Origin: Anaerosolibacter carboniphilus
GTDB taxonomy: Bacteria > Bacillota > Clostridia > Peptostreptococcales > Thermotaleaceae
NCBI RefSeq assembly: GCF_014205875.1
Contig: NZ_JACHEN010000006.1
Span: forward strand, 1 to 64,000
Direction of reading: 5' to 3'
DNA length: 64,000 nucleotides
In this document: in pieces, positions 36,431 to 44,684 of the stretch
How the letters are laid out: each line of letters starts with the position of its first letter
Numbering within the stretch: position 1 is the stretch's first letter
Notes under the pieces: generated by a model
What the model saw: only the letters and a program-made list of their open reading frames with translations
Databases searched by the model: none
What the model was told of the DNA's origin: nothing
Position numbers and translations under genes: made by a program

Positions 36431-37127
36431 TTGACAGGGTTGTGAGGGTATAAAGGGCAATATACATCAATACTAAGAATGTTCCAAAGGAGAAGGTGAA
36501 GGCCAATGCATGGTTATGGAAGCTTTCAAGGATACTTTCTAATAATAACATGGGACGATAAATCAAGTCCCAGCTATTCCAGCGGATAAATCTACCTAAG
36601 TAAATACCGAAGCTGCTTAAAAACAAGATAACAAAGACAAAAACCCATCCTAACCAGCTCCCAAATCGATCCTTAACCATGTTATGGACTAGATATAAGG
36701 AAACAAAGCCAATGAAAAAGCCCGTCAAAACAAATAGGCAGATCATGATAAAATCATACCAAACGATAAAAGACATATTATAGCTTCCAGTACCGAAGTA
36801 GAATTTCATTTGGTTTAGGTGAATGAAATCGGTTAGTATGTAGGGGGCATTGGGATAAAAAGGCAGCCAGATACATCCCAAGGAAATCAAAAAGATCATT
36901 CGAAGTATCCTTGGTCTGCAATATATGTATAAATAATTCATGATTACCGAAACCCCTAGAGGAACCCAGGCTAGAAACAGATTCCACAATAAATATCTAT
37001 AAGCCATAGTGCCTGTATAAATGGCACGAAATCTAACCATTCCATATCCTGTAAGAGAAAGCAGTATATAAATACCCAAAATAAAGAGAATGCTTCGATG
37101 AAACATGCTGCGATTGCGAAAGTCCAT
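36411..37127 (-). CDS. DUF1361 membrane protein
   Basis: A 238-residue integral membrane protein with about six or seven hydrophobic segments. The family block LWNLFLAWVPLG (near residue 47) and the later WLPFYPNAPYILTD (near 86) identify DUF1361. Function is not known. The start at 37127 follows GGAGGCAAGGG. It is convergent with the small membrane gene at 36157. Confidence 0.82.
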   Translation of the reverse strand: MDFRNRSMFHRSILFILGIYILLSLTGYGMVRFRAIYTGTMAYRYLLWNLFLAWVPLGVSVIMNYLYIYCRPRILRMIFLISLGCIWLPFYPNAPYILTDFIHLNQMKFYFGTGSYNMSFIVWYDFIMICLFVLTGFFIGFVSLYLVHNMVKDRFGSWLGWVFVFVILFLSSFGIYLGRFIRWNSWDLIYRPMLLLESILESFHNHALAFTFSFGTFLVLMYIALYTLTTLSNKKCDR

Positions 37128-37311
37128 TCTGCCCTTGCCTCCAATAATAAGTCTGCATTACGATCCATATACATATAGTATACCGTGAAACGTTGAGATG
37201 CTAGTCAAAAATTTTGAAGATGCTATCTTCCGCCGTTCCACAAAGAAATGGAACCTTTTCTGCTAATCTTCGTCTGAATACTAGAAACAAAAAAATAGCA
37301 GAGAGGATGAT

Positions 37312-37755
37312 ATGATGAAAAGAAAGTTTTCTACAATAATAGTAATCGCAATAAGTGGTTTAATGTTATTTGGGTGTGCACAGAGCAAAGGAGATATTGC
37401 AGCTCAGCCAGATCAAAATGGTAACCCAGCAGGAATCGTTCTTGCAGGAGCAGACCAGCAGAAGAATATCACAATTGAGGATGTGAAGGCCATTGAACTC
37501 TATGATCTGGACGGAAAGCTGGTAAAGGATGATTTTAAAAAGGATGAAATCGTGAAAGCTTTCAATGATAGCATGATTGATGATACGTCTTTCATCGAAA
37601 TGATTGCAGGCTATCGCATGGTGATTACATTGAAGGATGATGGAAAGATTACCATTACAAGTTATGGGGATGAAACACGGGTCGTTGCAATGGTGAGAGA
37701 TACCACATACCATTTGATTAGCCCTGAACTTGCCAAAATACTTTTGGGGAAGTAG
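37312..37755 (+). CDS. Small lipoprotein of unknown function
   Basis: A 147-residue lipoprotein: KKRK-like basic start, hydrophobic TIIVIAISGLMLFGC with the lipobox cysteine at residue 22, then a 125-residue secreted domain containing KAIELYDLDGKLVKDD and a Gly-Asp-rich beta pattern. ATG 37312 or 37315 both fit the GAGAGG site. No domain recognised. Confidence 0.75.
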   Translation: MMKRKFSTIIVIAISGLMLFGCAQSKGDIAAQPDQNGNPAGIVLAGADQQKNITIEDVKAIELYDLDGKLVKDDFKKDEIVKAFNDSMIDDTSFIEMIAGYRMVITLKDDGKITITSYGDETRVVAMVRDTTYHLISPELAKILLGK

Positions 37756-37767
37756 ATAGGGAAAATA

Positions 37768-37796
37768 TTGCGAAAGAAAAGTACTTGTGATAAGAT
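37768..37796 (+). promoter_or_regulatory. Promoter of the hflX leader
   Basis: TTGCGA (37768-37773) and TAAGAT (37791-37796) with a 17-base spacer, just after the lipoprotein gene. It would start a leader of about 740 nt ahead of hflX. Confidence 0.55.
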
Positions 37797-37832
37797 GAAA
37801 GTATATCTAAAAGAACGGAGGGTGGACTGAAA

Positions 37833-37883
37833 ATGGGTGTTATTAATATGATCAAATTTCGATTAAATGCTTTATGCTACTAA
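37833..37883 (+). CDS. Candidate 16-residue leader peptide upstream of hflX
   Basis: ATG 37833 stands ten bases after CGGAGGG and is followed by MGVINMIKFRLNALCY and a stop. The short frame lies between the promoter at 37768 and the terminator at 37987. This is the layout of ribosome-mediated attenuators that control antibiotic-resistance and ribosome-rescue genes in Firmicutes. Expression of the peptide is inference. Confidence 0.5.
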   Translation: MGVINMIKFRLNALCY

Positions 37884-37986
37884 TTGAATAGTGCTTAAAG
37901 GCTCTGCCTGTGTGTAGAGTAATCGGGATTGGTCTGCCTATTTTTAAGGAAACCCTTATTTTGTCGTATATATTTTTATATGTGAA

Positions 37987-38019
37987 AAAGAAGGAGGACA
38001 AATCTGTCCTCTTTTTTTC
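37987..38019 (+). terminator. Leader terminator 1
   Basis: AGGAGGACA-aatc-TGTCCTCTTTTTTT. It lies about 105 bases after the leader peptide stop and could attenuate transcription into hflX. Confidence 0.8.
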
Positions 38020-38287
38020 TTTAAAAATGTAATTCTCGAAGAAGGTAATGCTATTTTTCTTTCTGAAGGATGAAAATTTGACAGGATTGCTATAACCATT
38101 TTGCAAAGGAGAAGCAGGTGGGGAGGTATACGTCATTGAATCATCTTGCAGTTAGGAAATATAGTTTAGTTTACGATGCTTCATTGAGAAGACCATAAAT
38201 TTACTTGTAAAGATCTCTTGTTTTTGTAATCTTTCGAAAATGAGTGATTTCTTTCAGTGTTTTTGTCATATCTTCTTCCGTTTACTC

Positions 38288-38317
38288 AAAACACAGGCAA
38301 CCAGTCTGTGTTTTTTT
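38288..38317 (+). terminator. Leader terminator 2
   Basis: AAACACAG pairs with CTGTGTTT around a loop of about ten bases, followed by more T. A second stop signal before hflX. Confidence 0.7.
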
Positions 38318-38405
38318 ATTGTATAAGAAAGTGTAAATCTTAAGTAAGCTTAAATTAAGTAAGCACAATGGGTATAGTGATTAAGAAAACCAGACAATAA
38401 AAAAT

Positions 38406-38521
38406 AGGGGTTGTAGGGGATGAAATCCCCTGCCGTACTAAGGAGGGTGCTCAGACTGCGATAGCAGTCGTCGAAGGGAAACTAGGGTTTCCTAGCGAAA
38501 ACGCCCTTAGGCGCTTTTGTA
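38406..38521 (+). ncRNA. Structured RNA repeat, copy 2 (HEARO / omega-RNA-like)
   Basis: This copy lacks the 5' hairpin of the others and is about 116 nt. It has AGGGGAT/ATCCCCT, TGCCGTACTAAGGAGGGTGC, GACTGC-gata-GCAGTC, GTCGAAGGGAAAC-tag-GGTTTCC, AGCGAAAAC and a final CGCC/GGCG hairpin. Relative to copy 1 the GGCTGC/GCAGCC stem has become GACTGC/GCAGTC and TTGCC/GGCAA has become CGCC/GGCG, so pairing is kept. It ends 26 bases before the hflX start. Confidence 0.65.
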
Positions 38522-38547
38522 ATGTAAAATACTGGAGGGATATAAAA

Positions 38548-39804
38548 ATGAACCAAAAAGCAATATTAGTAGGTGTTAAACTGAGCCATCAAGATAATTA
38601 TGAATATATGATGGAAGAATTAGAAAATCTAGCTGCTGCTTGTGATGTTGAGGTGGTTGGTCAAATTACCCAAAAGCTAAGCCGTGTGAATCCATCTTCC
38701 TACATCGGGAATGGCAAGATTCAAGAAACCTTAGCACTGCTTGAACAAAATGATGGAAATATGGTGATTTTCAATGATGAGCTATCGCCTACGCAGATTC
38801 GTAATCTTGAGGGAGCTTTGAAATGCAAAGTGATAGATCGAACCATTCTAATTCTAGATATTTTTGCCCAGAGAGCGAAAACAAGGGAGGCACAACTCCA
38901 GGTGGAAATAGCTCATTTGCAATATATGCTGCCACGTCTCATTGGACTCCGTGAATCGCTAGGGCGGCAAAGCGGCGGTGTAGGTACGAAAAACAGAGGT
39001 GCTGGTGAAAAGAAGTTGGAACTGGATCGACGTAAAATTGAAGAGAAGATAACTGTGCTAAATAAAGAGTTGGAAATCCTTGTGGCCCAACGACAAAATC
39101 AGCGGAAACAACGGAAAAAAAAAGAGATACCTGTAGTTTCACTAGTAGGATACACGAATGCTGGTAAATCAACAATGATGAACGCTCTATTGGAGTTATT
39201 TATGCCATCAACGGATAAAAAAGTATTTGAGAAAGATATGTTGTTTGCAACCCTTGAAACATCCGTTAGAAACATTAAGCTACCAGATAACAAATCCTTT
39301 TTATTGACGGATACAGTTGGCTTTGTCAGCAAGCTGCCCCATCATCTGATCAAAGCATTTCGATCAACCTTAGAAGAAGTGGCAGAGGCTGATCTGTTAA
39401 TCCATGTGATTGACTATTCAAATCCTCAATATAAGCAGCATATAGAAGTTACAAAGAATACGCTGAAAGAAATAGGGATTGGAGATATTCCAACGATCTA
39501 TGCTTATAACAAGGTTGATTTAATGGATATTGAAATTCCAATAGTTCAAAAGGATTGTGTGTATCTGTCTGCAAAACAGAAGATTGGCATGCATGAGTTA
39601 ATCCAAATGATTTGCGATCAAATTTTTCAAGACTATATTCAATGTACACTGTTGATCCCTTATTCTCACGGTGAGTTGGTTTCTTACTTTAATGAGAATG
39701 CCCATGTTCTATCAATCGATTATGAAGATGATGGCACGAAGCTAACTGTTGAATGTAAGAACTCGGATTTTAAAAAATGTCAGGCCTATGTCATTCAAGA
39801 ATAA
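38548..39804 (+). CDS. hflX: HflX family ribosome-associated GTPase
   Basis: A 418-residue GTPase that splits stalled 70S ribosomes; some Firmicute homologues give lincosamide/macrolide tolerance. An N-terminal HflX domain (IGNGKIQETLALL, then FNDELSPTQIRNLE) and the linker RESLGRQSGGVGTKNRGAGE are followed by the G domain: G1 GYTNAGKST near residue 200, G3 DTVGFV near 255, G4 NKVD near 321. ATG 38548 follows GGAGGG. The long leader upstream suggests inducible expression. Confidence 0.93.
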   Translation: MNQKAILVGVKLSHQDNYEYMMEELENLAAACDVEVVGQITQKLSRVNPSSYIGNGKIQETLALLEQNDGNMVIFNDELSPTQIRNLEGALKCKVIDRTILILDIFAQRAKTREAQLQVEIAHLQYMLPRLIGLRESLGRQSGGVGTKNRGAGEKKLELDRRKIEEKITVLNKELEILVAQRQNQRKQRKKKEIPVVSLVGYTNAGKSTMMNALLELFMPSTDKKVFEKDMLFATLETSVRNIKLPDNKSFLLTDTVGFVSKLPHHLIKAFRSTLEEVAEADLLIHVIDYSNPQYKQHIEVTKNTLKEIGIGDIPTIYAYNKVDLMDIEIPIVQKDCVYLSAKQKIGMHELIQMICDQIFQDYIQCTLLIPYSHGELVSYFNENAHVLSIDYEDDGTKLTVECKNSDFKKCQAYVIQE

Positions 39805-39887
39805 AATGAAATTTGTTGAAATGTAGGAACCTTTTATTTTTTCCTTCGTCCAATAAATGTACCAAAATTTGAAGGAGGATATTTTTT

Positions 39888-40673
39888 ATGAAAAAAATAG
39901 TAGCAATTGTTTTGGCTTCATCCATTGCTTTTTCGGGAGCATCGATGGTTTATGCCAATAATGTAGAGAATAAAGGAGAGACAGAAAAAATCATACCAAT
40001 CAGTGCACCTATAAAAGCAATGACACCGAAAAGTATATTCGTTGGAGGGAAGAAGATAGATCTAAAGGATACAATGATCTATGAAAAAGATGGTCATACC
40101 ATGATCCCTTTAAGGTGGACCCTTGAAGCCCTTGATTACAAGGTTGAATGGAACGATAAATTAAAAAAGATAGATATACAAGAAGGAGCTAAATGGACAA
40201 GCATATCTATTGGAAAAGACAGCTATTTCTTTGCAAAGGTAGCACCGATGTCTTTAGGGATTGCCCCAGAAATAAAAGAAGATAGAGCATATGTATCCTT
40301 AACATTTTTAGAGGAAGTTCTAAAGGTCGAGTATTCTGTACAAGGAGACAATATCATTGTTCAAAATGCTAATCCAACAACGCATATAGATGAAGCAAAT
40401 GAGAAAGTAGATATGAAAGCGGTCATTAAAAAAGTAACCTATGATGATGAATTAAAGCTCAAAGAAATCATAGTAGAAAATGTTGATCAAGATAGCGGTA
40501 CTTATGATACGGCAGTTGTTTTAATCCATGAAAAAACACAGATGATGAAAGGGAATCATGGGATTACAACCCTAGAACCGGGTGAAAAGGTAGAATTAAC
40601 ATTTGAAGAAGGACCTATTACCATGATATATCCCGTTCGTATTGGAGCAAAAGTAATAAGAGTAGTAGAATAA
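39888..40673 (+). CDS. Secreted stalk-domain protein (copper amine oxidase N-terminal-like)
   Basis: A 261-residue exported protein. The signal peptide is clear (KKIVAIVLASSIAFSGAS..YAN). Residues about 50-155 form a copper-amine-oxidase N-terminal-like stalk domain (IFVGGKKIDLKDTMIYEKDG, TMIPLRWTLEALDYKVEWND, RAYVSLTFLEEVLK), which occurs in many secreted clostridial proteins. The remaining 100 residues are unassigned. ATG 39888 follows GAAGGAGG. A terminator follows. Confidence 0.85.
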   Translation: MKKIVAIVLASSIAFSGASMVYANNVENKGETEKIIPISAPIKAMTPKSIFVGGKKIDLKDTMIYEKDGHTMIPLRWTLEALDYKVEWNDKLKKIDIQEGAKWTSISIGKDSYFFAKVAPMSLGIAPEIKEDRAYVSLTFLEEVLKVEYSVQGDNIIVQNANPTTHIDEANEKVDMKAVIKKVTYDDELKLKEIIVENVDQDSGTYDTAVVLIHEKTQMMKGNHGITTLEPGEKVELTFEEGPITMIYPVRIGAKVIRVVE

Positions 40674-40677
40674 ACTT

Positions 40678-40715
40678 ACAAAAATAATAACCCCCCATGG
40701 GGTTATTATTTTTGT
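40678..40715 (+). terminator. Intrinsic terminator
   Basis: ACAAAAATAATAACCCC-ccat-GGGGTTATTATTTTTGT, a 17-bp perfect stem. Confidence 0.88.
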
Positions 40716-40782
40716 GCAAATGCAGTGGCTCATTATTTAAAAATGGTTTTTAATATTCGTTTTCTGTTCCTAGTTTTTCACG

Positions 40783-41103
40783 CTAAAGGGCCTCAAGTAT
40801 CTTTAAATCTTTTTGAATCTCCACGTTTGTCATTTCAGGTGTAATGTCTAATAATTCTAATACTTCGATAGAGAAACTATCGAAGCCATATTGCTTCATG
40901 TCATTGGCTAATTTTTTGTGCATTACATCATAGGAATTGACTTTTTTGGCAAATTCAAATTTATTATAGATGCTGTTGATATCTGAGCTATTGCTTAAAA
41001 AGTATCTTCCCGTTTGGTGATTCACAACACGATATACTCCAGCATCGTGTTTGAGTTCTTTGTACTGAGCGATAAGCTCTTTACGGTTCAATTGGGTAGA
41101 CAT
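40783..41103 (-). CDS. Stand-alone degenerate GIY-YIG-like protein
   Basis: A 106-residue protein of GIY-YIG fold by sequence pattern: AGVYRVVNHQTGRYFLSNSS, then MKQYGFDSFSIEVLELLD. The GIY is GVY, and the YIG is replaced by FLS, so nuclease activity is doubtful. It lies 36 bases downstream of, and on the same strand as, a larger regulator ending in a related domain, so the two form an operon. The start at 41103 follows AAAGGAGG. Confidence 0.7.
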   Translation of the reverse strand: MSTQLNRKELIAQYKELKHDAGVYRVVNHQTGRYFLSNSSDINSIYNKFEFAKKVNSYDVMHKKLANDMKQYGFDSFSIEVLELLDITPEMTNVEIQKDLKILEAL

Positions 41104-41139
41104 AGTATCCTCCTTTAAAATCGTTAAAGTAATATGCTT

Positions 41140-42225
41140 CTATTTCTTGTTATAGCCGTATTCTCCAAAGGGCTGAAGCTTGTCAATCCATTTTTTTTCG
41201 AGTTTTTTAAGCTCTCTGGTTACATTTTTAGGATCTTCCGCTTCCTCAAAGGAGTCTAAGATCTCAAAGACAAAGGCATCTTCTCCATATTGATTCCATT
41301 CGCTTTGTAGGGTTTTGTTCCGATGAGAACCTGTCTTAAGATCGAACCTGATACCATTGAGCTTTGAGATATTTCTTCCGCTTGCAATGAAGATCTTCTG
41401 ATTTTGTGTATTACGAATTTGATAGACACCACTTATGACTTTTTCTGTTGGCTGTGAAGAGATAGTGGAATCTTTTACCCAATATTCACTGCAATCTTTG
41501 TTTCGATCCATGAAACCATATTCGATGAGATATCTTCGGATGGCAACATAATCATTTTCATATACATTCTTGAGTATTTCATTGAGTTCTTTCTCTTTAT
41601 AAGTGCGTCCACGGTCAAAACGTTTTGTAATTTCACGGAGTACCACAAGCTTATGCTTTTCCTGCATAGAAAAGGTTGTAAGCTTACCAGTTATACCCTG
41701 TGGAAAATATTTGCTAAGCAGCTTTTCGTTTTCTTCTTCAGTAATGGCGTAGCGATCATCTACCATGGTTGCTGTCTTATGTGGTTTGACTACAGCCACA
41801 GCATTTTTATTCTTTTCTTTTAAAAGATCCATGAGCACGAGAAAGATCTTGGATTGTCGTTCTTTTTCCTTAAATGTAAACCGATGATTACGAATGGTAG
41901 AGGCGCTGCCGATACCTAAGTCTTTTTGGACCTCATGATCATTTTTGCCTTGATAAAACAGATTCAATAGATTGCTTTGATGTTCTGACAGACCAGTAAT
42001 CTTTTTATCAAGGCTATTCAAGTATTCAAAAACGGAACCATGGACATCCTCTATATGCTTAATCATATACTTTTGTGCCTCGTACAAAACACGATCAACA
42101 GGATAAATAATCCCCTTTTCTATCTGCTCTCCGCATAATAGACAGGTGAAGCAGTTCTCGTCTTCGATATAACCGTTTTTTATTTCCTCTAAAGAAGCAT
42201 TCCAGAATTGCTCGGAAGTTTTCAA
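41140..42225 (-). CDS. Multidomain regulator: LuxR-like HTH, DUF2087, degenerate GIY-YIG
   Basis: A 361-residue protein. Residues 20-62 hold a zinc-finger-like pair (CLLC) with later His (KHIEDVH). Residues about 75-125 form a LuxR-type HTH (LSEHQSNLLNLFYQGKNDHE, STIRNHRF). Residues about 170-250 are DUF2087 (FPQGITGKLTTF, VLREITKRFDRGRTYKEKEL, YLIEYGFMDR). The C-terminus is a GIY-YIG-like domain (SGVYQIRNTQNQKIFIASGR, WNQYGEDAFVFEILDSF) lacking the YIG. The start at 42225 lies ten bases after AAGGAG. Likely a DNA-binding regulator with an unknown signal. Confidence 0.8.
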   Translation of the reverse strand: MKTSEQFWNASLEEIKNGYIEDENCFTCLLCGEQIEKGIIYPVDRVLYEAQKYMIKHIEDVHGSVFEYLNSLDKKITGLSEHQSNLLNLFYQGKNDHEVQKDLGIGSASTIRNHRFTFKEKERQSKIFLVLMDLLKEKNKNAVAVVKPHKTATMVDDRYAITEEENEKLLSKYFPQGITGKLTTFSMQEKHKLVVLREITKRFDRGRTYKEKELNEILKNVYENDYVAIRRYLIEYGFMDRNKDCSEYWVKDSTISSQPTEKVISGVYQIRNTQNQKIFIASGRNISKLNGIRFDLKTGSHRNKTLQSEWNQYGEDAFVFEILDSFEEAEDPKNVTRELKKLEKKWIDKLQPFGEYGYNKK

Positions 42226-42408
42226 TAATAAACACTCCTTATATTCATCTATTATTATATAGATAATATATCACAATATCTATTAAAATATCAAGAATAT
42301 TTTGTGCTATAATAGTAGCGTAATAATTTATATATATCATTACATCATCAGAGGGGCAAAAAATTTTAGAAAGATGAGCTGGGAATGAGATGAATAGGGG
42401 GGATGATT

Positions 42409-43416
42409 ATGAAGGTCGAAATGTTTGAACTTGGCCATGTTCAGGATGAGAAATTGAAATATGCAGTGATCGCCGCATTGTTTCAGGAACAATGGGTATT
42501 TGTAAGACATAAAGAAAGAGATACCTGGGAGATACCAGGTGGCCGAAGGGAACAAGATGAAGATATAAATACGACTGCATCGAGAGAGTTGTTTGAAGAA
42601 TCAGGGGCAGAGAAATTTACAATCAAACCCATATGTGATTATTCTGTTACCGTGAAAGAAGAGCCATCCTTTGGAAGGTTGTTTTTCGCAGAAATAGAAG
42701 AACTAGGGGATTTGCCGGAACTTGAAATAGGCGAGGTGAGATTATTTAAGGAGATTCCTGAGAAACTGACGTATCCAAAGATCCAGTCCATTTTACATAA
42801 GTGGGTTCTTTCTTCTTTTGAAGCGACGAATCTTGACAAAAGGAAAATAGTTGCGAAGGTCGAAAAAGCAGAGTGGAATGACTTTTTTAGACAAAGAGAT
42901 CTTCGACTAATAGAACCAGAAGCTTTTTTAGTAAACAATGTACATCTCCTGCAAACGGGAAGTGTTCTTGATATTGCTTGTGGAGATGGTAGAAATGCCA
43001 TTTTCTTAGCGACGAATGGATTTCAGGTGAAGGGAATCGATTTTTCATCGGAGGCTTTAGAAAGAATGAGGTACTTTGCAGAAAAAGAAGGTACATATGT
43101 AGAAGGGAAAGAGATAGATTTAAGAAATGCTCAACTATTGAAAGCATTAGACCGTTTTGATAATATCATCATCAATCATTATAAGCCAACCAAGGATGTA
43201 TTGAATCTGTTGCCAATGTTGCTAAATGAAAAGGGAATTTTGTTGATATGCACATTTAATTACTTGCAAAATGTTGAAAAGGGATACCCCAGAGAATTTT
43301 GTTTAGAGAAAGAGGAATTGGTGGACAGATATCCTGAATTGGTTCTGTTGCGGCATGAATCCTTTACAGATGCAAGGGGATATTTTGATGGATATATCTT
43401 TCAAAAAAACGAATGA
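42409..43416 (+). CDS. Nudix hydrolase-methyltransferase fusion
   Basis: A 335-residue two-domain protein. The Nudix box is complete (GRREQDE, then seven residues, then RELFEESGA, about residues 46-68). Residues about 175-290 are a class I SAM-dependent methyltransferase (VLDIACGDGRNAIFLA, motif I, then GIDFSSEALERM and IIINHYK). ATG 42409 follows AGGGGGG; ATG 42403 is too close to that site. It is monocistronic and divergent from the DUF2087 regulator. The substrates are unknown. Confidence 0.85.
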   Translation: MKVEMFELGHVQDEKLKYAVIAALFQEQWVFVRHKERDTWEIPGGRREQDEDINTTASRELFEESGAEKFTIKPICDYSVTVKEEPSFGRLFFAEIEELGDLPELEIGEVRLFKEIPEKLTYPKIQSILHKWVLSSFEATNLDKRKIVAKVEKAEWNDFFRQRDLRLIEPEAFLVNNVHLLQTGSVLDIACGDGRNAIFLATNGFQVKGIDFSSEALERMRYFAEKEGTYVEGKEIDLRNAQLLKALDRFDNIIINHYKPTKDVLNLLPMLLNEKGILLICTFNYLQNVEKGYPREFCLEKEELVDRYPELVLLRHESFTDARGYFDGYIFQKNE

Positions 43417-43436
43417 TGCAAAAGCACAATAAAAAG

Positions 43437-43467
43437 GCAGGGGCACCGTTTCCTACAGGACGCTAGA
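43437..43467. repeat. Fragment of the modular palindromic repeat
   Basis: GGCAGGGGCACCGTTTCCTA resembles the GTAGGGGC...GTTCC modules, without full inverted arms. Probably a decayed copy. Confidence 0.4.
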
Positions 43468-43566
43468 AAAAGTGCTGATAAGATAAATTTTTTGCATAAC
43501 GTTATATACAGTGGGTAAAAAATAAATACACGTTATGTGATAATTTAAATCTTGGAGGGAACAAGA

Positions 43567-44166
43567 ATGAATAAAGAATTTAGTGCAGCTGTAAAAGAGA
43601 GACGGTCTATCTATGGTATCAGCAAGGATTTCGTGGTTTCTGATGAAAAAATTCAAGAAGTGATTCAACATGCAGTACAATATACACCATCAGCCTTCAA
43701 TTCGCAAAGTGCAAGGGTAGTGGTGCTGTTAGGGGCCCAACATGACAGATTGTGGGATATTACCAAGGAAACCTTGCGTAAGATCGTTCCACCAGGAAGT
43801 TTTGCTCAGACAGAAGAAAAAATGAATGCATTCCAGAGTGGATACGGTACGGTGCTATTCTTTGAGGATCAAAGTGTGATCGAAGGACTTCAGCAGAAGT
43901 TTTCCCTTTATAAGGATAATTTCCCTGTTTGGTCTCAGCATTCCACAGGCATGCTTCAATATGTGGTATGGACTTCCTTAGAAATTGAAGGTTTTGGCGC
44001 TTCACTACAGCATTATAATCCACTTATTGATGAGGAAGTAAAAAAAGAGTGGAATGTACCAGACAATTGGAAGCTTATCGCTCAAATGCCATTTGGAAAA
44101 CCAACAGCTCCTGCTGGAGAAAAAGAATTCATGTCATTGGAAGAAAGAGTAAAGGTATTCAAATAG
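43567..44166 (+). CDS. Nitroreductase family protein (Frm2/Hbn1-like)
   Basis: A 199-residue FMN-dependent nitroreductase. RRSIYGISKDFVVSDEKI at the N-terminus, TPSAFNSQSARVVVLLG near residue 43 and IEGFGASLQHYNPLID near 140 fit the oxidoreductase subgroup related to yeast Frm2/Hbn1. ATG 43567 follows GGAGGG. A perfect 11-bp terminator follows at 44201. Confidence 0.88.
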   Translation: MNKEFSAAVKERRSIYGISKDFVVSDEKIQEVIQHAVQYTPSAFNSQSARVVVLLGAQHDRLWDITKETLRKIVPPGSFAQTEEKMNAFQSGYGTVLFFEDQSVIEGLQQKFSLYKDNFPVWSQHSTGMLQYVVWTSLEIEGFGASLQHYNPLIDEEVKKEWNVPDNWKLIAQMPFGKPTAPAGEKEFMSLEERVKVFK

Positions 44167-44200
44167 CATAGACCTTAGTAGAAGAGCTACTTAGGTTGTG

Positions 44201-44227
44201 AAAAGGCGCACGGGAAGTGCGCCTTTT
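44201..44227 (+). terminator. Intrinsic terminator
   Basis: AAAAGGCGCAC-gggaa-GTGCGCCTTTT. Confidence 0.85.
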
Positions 44228-44252
44228 GTATTTATGGCATAGTTGTAGAAAA

Positions 44253-44525
44253 ATGCGTCGCAACGGTAACGGTTGGACAGGGGCATCGTTCCGAAAAAGA
44301 TAGAGATTCAAAAACCACGGAACGGCGAGGGCGCTGATCCCTACAGAATACTGTGCACATTGGTAGAGGCGATTCACGAATCGCCCTTTGACCACAGATA
44401 ACAGTCTGGCTGTCATCCTGTGTAGGGAACGATGCCTCCATCGTTCCAAAAAAGATAGAGATTCAAAACCACGGAACGGGGGGCGCCGATCACTACGGGA
44501 TACTGTACACATTGGTAGGGGTGAT
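44253..44525. repeat. Modular palindromic repeat, copies 4a and 4b in tandem
   Basis: Two units in the same order: GGGGCATCGTTCCGAAAAAG to GGTAGAGGCGATTCACGAAT, then GTAGGGAACGATGCCTCCAT to a second ACCACGGAACGGGGGGCGCC. They share AAAAAGATAGAGATTCAAAA. The rest of the 44167-44684 gap shows no gene; bases 44526-44684 hold only short in-frame upstream starts of the sugar kinase. Confidence 0.75.
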
Positions 44526-44684
44526 TAAGGGTCTGCATGCTAAATAAACCATTGATAGAGGTAAAAAAGAGGTATTTCATCTTACAGAAAATTCATATAT
44601 AATATAGTTATATGATGTCAGACAACATAAATGAAAGTAGGGAATATGATGATTGAAATACCGAATGGAGGGTGTACAAGGAGC

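Noticed and set aside
44159-44512. Minus-strand frames of 69-117 residues
   Set aside because: They run through the tandem palindromic repeat, have repeat-derived sequence and lack a ribosome site.
22484-44525. CRISPR-like repeats
   Set aside because: The repeats are dispersed, variable and palindromic, with no regular spacers and no cas genes.
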